NCBI GenBank assembly: GCA_900540955.1
Contig: UQIF01000020.1
Coordinates: forward strand, 1 to 38,636
Length of the DNA: 38,636 nt
DNA from: an uncultured Olsenella sp.
GTDB lineage: Bacteria; Actinomycetota; Coriobacteriia; Coriobacteriales; Atopobiaceae
Direction: 5' to 3'
Both the position numbers and the translations under genes were made by a program. Below are positions 17,297-25,194 of this stretch, piece by piece (the stretch's first letter is position 1; each line of letters starts with the position of its first letter). The notes beneath the pieces are model-generated. The model was not told the DNA's origin, searched no databases, and saw only the letters and a list, made by a program, of their open reading frames with translations.

Positions 17297-18565
17297 ATGC
17301 AGCCCACCTCGCAAGACCTACAGATCGGCAAAACCTTCCGCCCCGTTGTCCTCGGCGCGGACGTCCTCGGCTACTCCTACACTCGCCAGTTCCATGAGAC
17401 CTATGGTGTGGACTCGATTGTCCTTGCCAAGTTCGACATCAAATTCACGAGCTGCAGCAAATGGAACGACTATCGCTGCGTCGATGGCGTCGAGCGCGAA
17501 GATGAGCTGCTTGCCTACCTTACGGGAACGATTCTGCCTGAATGCCGGGCGCAGGGGCGCAAGCCCCTGCTCGTCGCGAGCGGCGACTGGTATGCCGAGA
17601 TTCTCTCTAAGAACAAGCCCGCGCTTACCGAGGCGGGCTTCGCCGTGCCTTATAACGACTACTCCCTCTTCAACGTCATCACGATGAAGGAGAAGTTCTA
17701 CGGCTTGTGCGCCGAGCTGGGCATCCCGTATCCGAAGACTTGGCTCGTCGCCTGCGGAGAGGGGCTCGAGCCGATTCCCGGGATCGATCCCATCAGCGAT
17801 GAGGTCATCGATGGCCATGAGTACCCGATGATCGTCAAGCCGGCGAACAGCGCCGAGTGGCATTATGCCGAGTTCGAGGGCAAGCGAAAGATTCACACGG
17901 TCAACTCGGCGGCCGAGCTCCGTAAGCTTATCGCCGACGTGAAGGCGACGAGTTACAGCAAGTACCTTCTTGTCCAAGAGTGCCTTGCCGTTCGCGACGA
18001 CTCTCTCCACTCCGTCACGGTCTTTTGCGAGCACGGCGAGATGGTTCTTGGGCGCGTGGGCCATGTGCTTGTCCAGGATCGCAGCGCCAAGGGGATCGGC
18101 AACCCGCTCGTGATCCTCGGTGAAGATCGCCCCGATCTTCTCGATTGCGCTGCGCGCTTCTGCCGCAAAGTTGGCTACGAAGGCTATGGCAACCTTGACG
18201 TTATGGACGGGGCGGATGGCAAGCCGCGCTTCCTCGAGATCAACGCCCGCCCGGGACGCAATACCTACTACATGACTCTTGCGGGCGTTCCCTTCGTCAA
18301 GCCCATTGTCGAGAAGTTCGTCTGTGGGCACGACACGCGTCAGACGCTCTCTGCCGCCGAGCGGGCTTGCGACCGTCCGTTCCTTTTTTGCGTGCCCCCC
18401 TTCGATATCGTTCGCAAGGAGGTCTCTGACCCTGTCCTGCGCCAGAAGGTCAACGAGTCCATCAAGGCCGGGGTTGCAAAGAGCCCTCTGCTCAACAGCG
18501 AGGACACCCTTGCGCAGCGTATCTACGCCCGAATTAACCGAGTGAACTTCCACAGTAAGTTCTAG
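17297..18565 (+). CDS. ATP-grasp ligase, D-aspartate ligase-like (peptidoglycan cross-bridge)
   Basis: The 422-residue product is an ATP-grasp protein. Its layout closely follows D-aspartate ligase of Enterococcus faecium (Aslfm) as I recall that sequence: an N-terminal segment PVVLGADVLGYSYTRQFHETYG, LLVASGDWYAEILS, VPYNDYSLFN, KEKFYGLCAELGIPYPKTWLV, VKPANSAEWHYAEFEGKRK, and a metal-site end region FLEINARPGRN. Such enzymes activate the beta-carboxyl of D-Asp and attach it to the side-chain amine of residue 3 of the stem peptide. I chose ATG at 17297, behind AAAGGAG and downstream of a TATACT box. Neighbours murJ and the NlpC/P60 gene support a wall role. Other amino-acid substrates are possible. 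Confidence 0.75.
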   Translation: MQPTSQDLQIGKTFRPVVLGADVLGYSYTRQFHETYGVDSIVLAKFDIKFTSCSKWNDYRCVDGVEREDELLAYLTGTILPECRAQGRKPLLVASGDWYAEILSKNKPALTEAGFAVPYNDYSLFNVITMKEKFYGLCAELGIPYPKTWLVACGEGLEPIPGIDPISDEVIDGHEYPMIVKPANSAEWHYAEFEGKRKIHTVNSAAELRKLIADVKATSYSKYLLVQECLAVRDDSLHSVTVFCEHGEMVLGRVGHVLVQDRSAKGIGNPLVILGEDRPDLLDCAARFCRKVGYEGYGNLDVMDGADGKPRFLEINARPGRNTYYMTLAGVPFVKPIVEKFVCGHDTRQTLSAAERACDRPFLFCVPPFDIVRKEVSDPVLRQKVNESIKAGVAKSPLLNSEDTLAQRIYARINRVNFHSKF

Positions 18566-18741
18566 CTGCGGCTTTATGCCTTACAAGCGTTTGCGGGCGG
18601 CGCGAAGGCGTCGCGGCAAAACCCTCGAGCGACCCTAAAGCTAGATGGAGGAGCTGTAGACGAGTTTTGCCTCGGCTCCTCCGCTTGCTAGAATGTCTCG
18701 TACTGTACGTAACCCGAATCGCTAAACAACGCGAGGTCTAT
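18566..18741. other. Gap before the NlpC/P60 gene with long dyad
   Basis: No gene is seen. The right half holds an inverted repeat, GGAGGAGC (18647-18654) with GCTCCTCC (18675-18682), enclosing a second stem CGAG / CTCG. The dyad overlaps the -35 region of the promoter of the next gene, so it may be an operator or a terminator of the upstream transcript. Confidence 0.4.
18667..18694 (+). promoter_or_regulatory. Promoter of the NlpC/P60 gene
   Basis: TTGCCT (18667-18672), a 16-base spacer and TAGAAT (18689-18694) preceded by TGC form a good sigma-A type promoter with an extended -10. The start codon is 47 bases downstream. Confidence 0.6.
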
Positions 18742-20022
18742 ATGCACATCACCCGAACCCACAAGGTCGCTCGCGCCTTCGGCGCCGTTGCGCTTTCCGG
18801 TCTCTTGGCAGGAGGCGTGCCCTTAGCCACCGTCGCATACGCTGCTTCTTCGCAGGAGATCTCGAGCCAGCTTTCCGAAGTGAAGCCGAAGCTCGACGGC
18901 TTGACCCGTGAGCTTGAGATCGCCCAAGCCAAGTGCGAGGACACTTCTGCTCAGCTTGAAGAGGTCCAGGCGCGCATCGACGAGCTCAAGCCGCAGATCG
19001 CCGAGCAGCAGCAGAAGGTCGCCGACGCCCAGGCTGGCCTTGCGGAACACCTCTCCAGCAATTACAAATCCGGCGGCAACACTACGCTGCTCGAGCTCGT
19101 CCTCGAGTCAAAGAATTTCTCGGAACTTGTGAGCAACGTTACCTATGCGAACAAGATCTCGGAGGCGAACTCCCAGAAGATTGAGGAGACCAACGCCCTC
19201 GTGGCAGACCTCAACTCAAAGAAGGACGAGCTCGCGGGTGAGGAGAACAGCCTCACGACGCTTCTTTCGCAGCAGCAGGACGAGCAGGCGTCCCTTGAGT
19301 CCGCGCGCTCCGAGACCCAGGCGTATGTCGACGGGCTCTCCAGCGAGCTTCAGTCGGCGCTTCAGGCAGAGCGCGAGGCCGAGGCTAAGCGCCAGCAGGA
19401 GGAGGCCGAGAAGGCCGCCGCGGCTGCGGCAGAGCAGCAGAAGGCCGAGAGCGAAGCTAACGGCGGGGGCAATTCGTCGAGCAACGGTTCCTCAGGCGGC
19501 AACGGCGGCTCCTCGTCCAACAACGGCGGCTCTTCCAACGGCGGGAGCTCCTCCAATGGCGGTTCTTCCAACGGCGGCTCTTCCAACGGCGGGAGCTCCT
19601 TCAATAACGGCTCGAGCAGCAACGGCGGGGGTTCCGGCATCTCGAGCTCCACGGCCTCTGCAATCATCAATGCGGCCCGCACCCAGCTCGGCGTGCCGTA
19701 TTCTTACGGCGCCTGCAACCCCGGCGTCGCGATGGACTGCTCCGGTCTCACGAGCTATGCCTATGCATGCGCCGGCATTTCGATTGCTCATTCCTCCCGT
19801 TCCCAGTACAGCATGGTTTGCGCCGCCGGCAACCTGAAGACCTCCACTTCCGCGCTCTCCGCCGGCGACCTTGTTTTCTATCAGTCTGGCGGCGTTATCT
19901 ATCACGTGGCCATCTACATCGGTGGCGGCAACGTTATCCACGCCAACGGTTACGGTTCCGGTGTCGTTATTACTGGCGTGACCTACGACGATGGCTTCTG
20001 CGGCGGCGGCAGCCCGATCTAA
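18742..20022 (+). CDS. Secreted coiled-coil NlpC/P60 peptidoglycan hydrolase
   Basis: The 426-residue product begins with a signal peptide (hydrophobic core LSGLLAGGVPLATVAYA, cleavage near residue 34). A long coiled coil (about 36-235, rich in Gln, Glu, Lys, Ala) resembles the PcsB/CwlO N-terminal domain that is controlled by FtsEX in other Gram-positive bacteria. A low-complexity Gly/Ser/Asn linker (about 240-320, many GGSSN units) leads to the NlpC/P60 domain with Cys333 (MDCSGL), His388 (YHVAIYIG) and His400 (VIHAN). The enzyme should cut stem peptides and help daughter-cell separation. ATG at 18742 follows GAGG. It has its own promoter and a terminator. FtsEX control is inference from family architecture only. 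Confidence 0.92.
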   Translation: MHITRTHKVARAFGAVALSGLLAGGVPLATVAYAASSQEISSQLSEVKPKLDGLTRELEIAQAKCEDTSAQLEEVQARIDELKPQIAEQQQKVADAQAGLAEHLSSNYKSGGNTTLLELVLESKNFSELVSNVTYANKISEANSQKIEETNALVADLNSKKDELAGEENSLTTLLSQQQDEQASLESARSETQAYVDGLSSELQSALQAEREAEAKRQQEEAEKAAAAAAEQQKAESEANGGGNSSSNGSSGGNGGSSSNNGGSSNGGSSSNGGSSNGGSSNGGSSFNNGSSSNGGGSGISSSTASAIINAARTQLGVPYSYGACNPGVAMDCSGLTSYAYACAGISIAHSSRSQYSMVCAAGNLKTSTSALSAGDLVFYQSGGVIYHVAIYIGGGNVIHANGYGSGVVITGVTYDDGFCGGGSPI

Positions 20023-20089
20023 TCCTTGCCGCAAGGCTGGACGGTGCCGCTACGTTCAAGCTGGGCTTACATCGTTGCGATGAGGACGG

Positions 20090-20117
20090 GCGCCTACCAA
20101 GGGTGGGCGCTCGTTTT
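20090..20117 (+). terminator. Terminator after the NlpC/P60 gene
   Basis: GCGCCTACC and GGTGGGCGC pair with one T-G wobble around a 3-base loop and are followed by TCGTTTT. It lies 67 bases past the stop and 23 bases before the uvrC start. Confidence 0.6.
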
Positions 20118-20139
20118 GGTATCCAAGGGAGGTTGGGCG

Positions 20140-22149
20140 TTGTCTGACGACCAGAAGCGCTTGAGCGCAAGCGACCGCGCGGCCGCGCGCGAGCATGTGA
20201 CGTGCGCCATCGACGGCACGGCGTCGCTCGTCGAGCAGGTTGCGCTCGTACCCACCGAGCCCGGCTGCTACCTGTGGCGCGACGCATCGGGTACCGTCGT
20301 CTACGTGGGCAAGGCCAAGAACCTCCGTGCGCGTCTCAAGCAGTACGTCACCTTGGCCGACGACCGCCAGAAGATTCCGCTCATGATGCAGGTGGTCAAG
20401 TCCTTCGACTACGTGGTCGTGGGCTCCGAGCACGAGGCGCTCGTGCTCGAGCGCAACCTCATCGCCCAATACCACCCCTACTTCAACGTCGACTTCAAGG
20501 ACGACAAGTCCTATCCCTACATCGCGGTCACCGAGTCCGACGTCTTCCCGGCGATCAAGTACACGCGCGAGCGCCATCGCAAGGGCACGCGTTACTTCGG
20601 GCCCTATACCGACGCCAAGGCCGCGCGCGAGACCATCGACACACTGCGCAAGGTCGTTCCCATCTGCTCGGCTACCTGCGCCGAATGGAAGCGCGCCCGC
20701 CGTATCCTTGAGCGTGAGCCCGATCAGGCCGCTGTCGCCAACATCGTGCTTGCCGGAAAGTGCCGCCCCTGCTTCGACTACCACGTGGGCCGTGGCCCCG
20801 GGGCCTGCTGCGGCGCGATCGACACGGTCGAGTACGCCCGTCATGTGCGGCAGGTCGAGGATTTCCTCCAGGGCAAGCGCTCGACCATCGTGGACGAGCT
20901 CACCGACCAGATGCGCGAGGCCGCCGCGGGGCTCGACTTCGAGCGCGCGGGGCGCCTGAAGGCTCGCCTTCAGGGGCTTTCCGCCCTCGACGTGAAGCAG
21001 CAGGTCATGTTCTCCGCCGACATCGACCTCGACCTCATCGGCTTCTACCGCGAGGAGACCATCAGCTGCGCCTGCGTCTTCGTCGTGCGCGAGGGCCGCA
21101 CGGTCAGATCCGTCGAGTTTATTCTGGACAAAGGCGCCGACGTGGGCGAAGACGAGCTGCAGGGCGGCTTTGTCAAGCGCTACTACGACGAGACCGCCGA
21201 CATCCCCGCGGAGGTTTGCCTCTCGGTTGACCTTCCCGACGCCGATGTCATCGCCGGCTGGCTTGGCGAGAAGCGCTGCCGCGCCGTGCGCCTGCACCGC
21301 CCCCAGCGCGGCGAGAAGCGCCGCCTGCTCGAGATGGCCGAGTCCAACGCCCGCCATGCCCTCATGCGCTATATGGTGCGCACCGGCTACGCGGACGATC
21401 GCACGAACAAAGCCCTGCTTCAGCTGGAGAGCGCGCTGGCGCTCGACGCGCCTCCCATGCGCATCGAGTGCTTCGACATCTCTACGCTTCACGGCCACTT
21501 CACCGTGGCGTCGATGGTCGTCTTTACAAACGGCCGCCCCGACAAGTCGCAGTACCGCAGGTTCAAGATCCAGACGCCCCTTACCGAGGCGAACGACTTC
21601 GTGAGCATGTCCGAGGTCCTGGGGCGTCGCTACTCGCCCGAGCGCATGGCCGACGGGCGCTTTGGCAGCCGCCCCGACCTGCTCGTGGTCGACGGCGGCA
21701 AGCCTCAGCTCACGGCCGCTATGGAGCAGCTGGCGCAGTTGGGCCTCGACATCCCGGCCTGCGGCCTCGCCAAGTCCGACGAGGAGGTCTTCGTCCCATG
21801 GGACGAGACCCCGGTCGTGCTGCCGTCCGGCTCGCCCTCCCTCTACCTCATCAAGCAGGTGCGCGACGAGTCCCACCGCTTCGCCATCACCTTCCACCGC
21901 GAGCTGCGCGGGCGCGCCATGACGGCGTCAGTGCTCGACGACGTCCCGGGCGTGGGGCCCAAGCGCAAACGCGCCCTCATGCGCGAGTTCGGCTCGCTCA
22001 AGCGCCTGCGCGCCGCCGACGAGGCGGCCATCGCCGCCGTCCCCGGGGTGCCCGCCGACGTCGCCCACGCCGTATGGCAGGCGCTTCATGAGCTTGCGGA
22101 GGGACAGCCTTCCGGCTGTCGCGATGGCCTGGGTACTCCAGAAGTATAA
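20140..22149 (+). CDS. uvrC: Excinuclease ABC subunit C
   Basis: UvrC makes both incisions around DNA damage after UvrA and UvrB have located it. The 669-residue product has, in order: the GIY-YIG nuclease domain (PGCYLWRDASGTVVYVGKAKNLRARLKQY), a Cys-containing middle region, the UVR motif that binds UvrB (LTDQMREAAAGLDFERAGRLKARL), the RNase H-like C-terminal nuclease (MRIECFDISTLHG, LLVVDGGKPQL), and a double helix-hairpin-helix (LDDVPGVGPKRKRALM). TTG at 20140 is chosen because GGGAGG lies 7 bases upstream; the frame extends 38 codons further 5' but without family similarity and across the preceding terminator. A TATAAT sequence overlaps its stop codon. Confidence 0.95.
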   Translation: MSDDQKRLSASDRAAAREHVTCAIDGTASLVEQVALVPTEPGCYLWRDASGTVVYVGKAKNLRARLKQYVTLADDRQKIPLMMQVVKSFDYVVVGSEHEALVLERNLIAQYHPYFNVDFKDDKSYPYIAVTESDVFPAIKYTRERHRKGTRYFGPYTDAKAARETIDTLRKVVPICSATCAEWKRARRILEREPDQAAVANIVLAGKCRPCFDYHVGRGPGACCGAIDTVEYARHVRQVEDFLQGKRSTIVDELTDQMREAAAGLDFERAGRLKARLQGLSALDVKQQVMFSADIDLDLIGFYREETISCACVFVVREGRTVRSVEFILDKGADVGEDELQGGFVKRYYDETADIPAEVCLSVDLPDADVIAGWLGEKRCRAVRLHRPQRGEKRRLLEMAESNARHALMRYMVRTGYADDRTNKALLQLESALALDAPPMRIECFDISTLHGHFTVASMVVFTNGRPDKSQYRRFKIQTPLTEANDFVSMSEVLGRRYSPERMADGRFGSRPDLLVVDGGKPQLTAAMEQLAQLGLDIPACGLAKSDEEVFVPWDETPVVLPSGSPSLYLIKQVRDESHRFAITFHRELRGRAMTASVLDDVPGVGPKRKRALMREFGSLKRLRAADEAAIAAVPGVPADVAHAVWQALHELAEGQPSGCRDGLGTPEV

Positions 22150-22150
22150 T
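22145..22150 (+). promoter_or_regulatory. Candidate -10 box for the sialic acid operon
   Basis: A perfect TATAAT overlaps the uvrC stop, 40 bases before the first ATACCAGT-type site. No matching -35 is evident. If used, all three candidate operators would lie downstream of the transcription start. Confidence 0.35.
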
Positions 22151-22484
22151 TTGAGAAACTAAACACTTTGCTGTTAAACGTTTTCGCATAACTGGTATCG
22201 AAGGAGCGAAACCACTTCACTAGAAGTATTCTCTTATTGATACCAGTTGAATAAATGGCACATAGAACGTAATACCAGTGAAATAAGACTCAACTCGTTC
22301 GAAAATGACGGGCAACAATCGACCAGGCGGGGAGTTTTACCCTCTGAACAACCGCTAAGCGGCATACAACATGCCGTTGGGCGAGTTTGCAGAGCAACTC
22401 ATGCCGCTGCGCGGGTAGTCTACGGGCAAAGAGCGGCCGCCGAGGGCGGCTGCGGGAGGATTCAGATTGAGGAAGAGGCAAAAC
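22150..22484. other. 335-base leader of the sialic acid operon
   Basis: No gene is supported. The first 170 bases are much more A/T-rich than the surroundings and carry three ATACCAGT-type sites. The second half is GC-rich with small hairpins: CGGCAT-ACAAC-ATGCCG (22360-22376) and GCCGCC-GAG-GGCGGC just before the ribosome binding site. Two short reading frames in the same phase (22305-22358, 17 codons; 22371-22418, 15 codons) are present but lack good ribosome binding sites. The mRNA leader could be more than 200 bases. Confidence 0.5.
22190..22279. promoter_or_regulatory. Three ATACCAGT-type sites, candidate operators
   Basis: AACTGGTATC (22190-22199) and GATACCAGTT (22239-22248) are a perfect inverted pair. 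A third copy, ATACCAGT (22272-22279), is in direct orientation 32 bases after the second and shares the downstream context (GAATAA / GAAATAA). The core resembles the GGTATA unit bound by the GntR-type regulator NanR of E. coli. No regulator gene is in the operon. Confidence 0.5.
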
Positions 22485-24092
22485 ATGAACAAGATCGTGA
22501 ACTCTGCCGTTACCCGCCGTGCGTTCCTCGGCGGCTCCGCACTCGCGGCCACCCTTGGTCTCGCTGCCTGCGGCGGCAACACCGACAGCGGCGATGCCGG
22601 CACCACCACCGGCGGCACCGAGGGCGGCGGCACCCTGACCGTCGGCTCCGCGTACTCCCCGTCGTCCTACGACCCCGCCAACTGCTCGTCCGCGTTCTGC
22701 CTCTCGGCAAACTCGAACGTCATGGAGGGTCTCTACAACATCGACTTCACTGACTACAGCGTCATCTCCGGCCTGGCAGACGGTGAGCCGACCCAGATCG
22801 ACGAGAACACCTACGAGGTCAAGCTCCGCGAGGGCGCCAAGTTCTCCGACGGCACCGACGTGACGCCCGAGGACGTCGTCGAGTCCTTCGCCCGCGCCAC
22901 TGCCGAGGGCGGTCTGTACATCTCCTTCCTCACCATGTTCGACTCCATCGAGAAGAAGGACGACACCACCGTCACCGTCAAGTGCAACATCCCCAACTTC
23001 TCGCTGCTCAAGGAGCGCCTTGCCATCATCAAGGTCATGCCCGCCTCCCTCTCCGCCGACGACGCCAAGGCCAAGCCGGTCGGCTCCGGCCCTTGGATGT
23101 ACGACGAGATGTCCGACACCTACGTCGTCCTGAAGCCCAATCCGAACTACAACGGTGAGTTCCCGGCCAAGGACAACGAGCTCCGTATGGACTCCATGAC
23201 CGACACCACCGCCCGCACCACCGCCCAGCAGGAGGGTACGACCCTCGTCTCCGAGTCCGTGCCGCCCGAGTCCATCGACCAGCTCAAGGCCGCCGGCGTC
23301 TCCATCGATGAGGTCAACGGCTTCGGCACCCGCTTCATCATGTTCAACGTCAAGAAGGCCCCGTGGAACGACGTCAAGGCGCGCCAGGCCATCATCTACG
23401 CCCTGAACACCGACCAGATGATCTCCAATGCCTTCTCCGGCATGGCCGCCGTCGCCACGAGCTACCTGCCCTCCTCCTTCACCAACTACCACGAGGCCTC
23501 TGTCACCTACACCTACGACGCCGACAAGGCCAAGAGCCTGCTCACCGACGCCGGCGTGACCCCGGGCGACATCACCCTGCGCACCACCGACAATGCTCAG
23601 GTCGTTGCTATGGGCACCCAGGCCCAGCAGGACCTCGAGGCCCTCGGCTTCAAGGTCGAGCTGGTCTCCGACAAGTCGCCCGCTACCTACGCCGCCATCG
23701 ACCAGGCTGACGACTCTTGGGACATCCTCATCGCCCCTGGCGACCCGTCCTGCTTCGGCGGCGACACCGACCTGCTGCTCAACTGGTGGTTCGGCGACAA
23801 CGTCTGGATGAAGACCCGCTGCGCTTGGAACACCTCTGACGAGTGGAAGAAGCTCAACGGCCTCATGAACGACGCCCTGGGCACCTCCGGCGCCGATCAG
23901 CAGGACCTCTGGAACCAGTGCTTCGACATCCTCGCCGAGAACGTCGTTCTCTACCCGCTGCTCCAGGTCGTCACCCCGACCGCCTCTTGGCGCGAGAACG
24001 CCAACCCCGACGGCGTCAAGGTCTCCGACAACTTCAAGGGCATCGGCACCACGGGCGTCCACCTCGTCGGCGTCACGACCGTCAAGGCGTAA
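22485..24092 (+). CDS. satA: Solute-binding lipoprotein, SatA-like (sialic acid ABC transporter)
   Basis: The 535-residue product is a family 5 (dipeptide/oligopeptide-type) extracellular solute-binding protein. The signal has a twin-arginine motif TRRAFLGG (residues 10-17) and a lipobox LAAC with Cys29, so it is probably exported folded by Tat and lipid-anchored. The mature part starts with a Gly/Ser/Thr linker, then GTLTVGSAYSPSSYDPAN and KLREGAKFSDGTDVTPEDVVESF, typical of the family. The ligand is inferred from the downstream sialic acid genes; H. ducreyi SatABCD and a Bifidobacterium breve transporter of the same type carry sialic acid. ATG at 22485 has GGAAGAGG upstream; an in-frame TTG at 22467 is an alternative. 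A terminator-like stem follows. Confidence 0.8.
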   Translation: MNKIVNSAVTRRAFLGGSALAATLGLAACGGNTDSGDAGTTTGGTEGGGTLTVGSAYSPSSYDPANCSSAFCLSANSNVMEGLYNIDFTDYSVISGLADGEPTQIDENTYEVKLREGAKFSDGTDVTPEDVVESFARATAEGGLYISFLTMFDSIEKKDDTTVTVKCNIPNFSLLKERLAIIKVMPASLSADDAKAKPVGSGPWMYDEMSDTYVVLKPNPNYNGEFPAKDNELRMDSMTDTTARTTAQQEGTTLVSESVPPESIDQLKAAGVSIDEVNGFGTRFIMFNVKKAPWNDVKARQAIIYALNTDQMISNAFSGMAAVATSYLPSSFTNYHEASVTYTYDADKAKSLLTDAGVTPGDITLRTTDNAQVVAMGTQAQQDLEALGFKVELVSDKSPATYAAIDQADDSWDILIAPGDPSCFGGDTDLLLNWWFGDNVWMKTRCAWNTSDEWKKLNGLMNDALGTSGADQQDLWNQCFDILAENVVLYPLLQVVTPTASWRENANPDGVKVSDNFKGIGTTGVHLVGVTTVKA

Positions 24093-24157
24093 GGGCTAAA
24101 GCGAAAAAGAAGCGGAGTTCAGGCATATACCTGCGCCGATTCTCCTAAGCGAAATAT

Positions 24158-24196
24158 GGAGGCCCGAGCGACCGCCAGGTGCTCGGGCCTCCTTTG
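24158..24196 (+). terminator. Intra-operon terminator/attenuator between satA and satB
   Basis: A perfect 12-bp stem GGAGGCCCGAGC / GCTCGGGCCTCC with an 11-base loop is followed by TTTG. It should let only part of transcription pass, giving more binding protein than permease, a common arrangement in ABC operons. Confidence 0.7.
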
Positions 24197-24235
24197 TATC
24201 TGTAAGCGTCAGCATCGAGAGAGGGGAGAGGCCAA

Positions 24236-25192
24236 GTGAATAATCTTCTGCGCCTCGTAGGAAGGCGTCTTGTCGCGCTTCCGATCATGGCTTTCGCCGT
24301 GACTTTCCTGATCTTCTTCCTCATGTCGTTCTCGCCGATCGACCCGGCGTACAACGCCCTGGGAGAAAGCGCCACGCCTGAGCAGATTCAGGCGTACCAC
24401 GAGGAGTACGGTCTGGACGACCCCTGGCCGGTACGCTACGTCCGCTACATGGGTGACCTGCTCCACGGCGACCTCGGCACCTACAGCGCCCGCCGCAACT
24501 CCGTGGCCGAGCGCATTTCCAAGGCTCTGCCCGTCACCATGCAGCTCACCTTCCTGGGCCTGCTCATCGGCGCGGTCGTGTCGTTCCTGCTTGGCATTAT
24601 CGCGGCGCTCTACCGCGATAAGTGGCCCGATCAGCTCATCCGCCTGCTTTCGATCGCCGGTCTTGCCACCCCGTCGTTCTGGCTGGCAGTCCTGCTCATC
24701 CTCGTGTTCTCATCCTTCATGCACCTGCTCCCGGCGTCCGGAGCCCTTCCCAACCCGCTCACCAACTTCGGCGGGTACATGGGCCGCATGATCATGCCCG
24801 CCATCGCCCTCGCGGTGCCCCTCACCGGCCAGATGACGCGCATCGTGCGCACCGCCATGGTCGAGGAGCTCGATAAGGACTACGTGCAGACCGCCAAGGG
24901 CTCCGGCCTTCCTCAGAAGGTCATCATCGCCCGCAACGTCCTGCGCAACGCCCTCATCACGCCTGTCACCACCCTCGGCATGAAGATCGGCTACCTCATG
25001 GGCGGCGCCGTCGTCATTGAGGTCATCTTCAACCTGCCCGGCATGGGCATGGCGATCCTCGACGGCGTTGCCGGCAACGAGCCTAACCTCATCATGGGCG
25101 TCGTCATTGTCGTCGCGTTCTCCTTCATCATCATCAACATCGTGGTCGACATGCTGTATCTGCTCATCAACCCGAGGATTAGGAGCGTCTAG
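24236..25192 (+). CDS. satB: ABC transporter permease, SatB/DppB-like
   Basis: The 318-residue product is an inner-membrane permease of the dipeptide transporter type. An N-terminal helix (LVALPIMAFAVTFLIFFLMSF) is followed by the extracellular segment DPAYNALGESATPEQIQAY that is typical of DppB proteins, then a five-helix core. The EAA-type coupling loop toward the ATPases reads about VEELDKDYVQTAKGSGLPQKVIIARNVLRNALI. GTG at 24236 has GGGGAGAGG upstream. It lies 2 bases before satC, so the two are translated together. With the permease half of SatC it would form the channel. Substrate call depends on context. Confidence 0.82.
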   Translation: MNNLLRLVGRRLVALPIMAFAVTFLIFFLMSFSPIDPAYNALGESATPEQIQAYHEEYGLDDPWPVRYVRYMGDLLHGDLGTYSARRNSVAERISKALPVTMQLTFLGLLIGAVVSFLLGIIAALYRDKWPDQLIRLLSIAGLATPSFWLAVLLILVFSSFMHLLPASGALPNPLTNFGGYMGRMIMPAIALAVPLTGQMTRIVRTAMVEELDKDYVQTAKGSGLPQKVIIARNVLRNALITPVTTLGMKIGYLMGGAVVIEVIFNLPGMGMAILDGVAGNEPNLIMGVVIVVAFSFIIINIVVDMLYLLINPRIRSV

Positions 25193-25194
25193 CC

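Noticed and set aside
19440..19640. Tandem repeats in the NlpC/P60 gene as a CRISPR or microsatellite locus
   Set aside because: The repeats encode the Gly/Ser/Asn linker between coiled coil and catalytic domain, remain in frame and have no spacer structure.
22103..22120. GACAGCC-TTCC-GGCTGTC hairpin near the end of uvrC as a terminator
   Set aside because: It lies inside the coding region, has no U-tract and is followed by GC-rich sequence.
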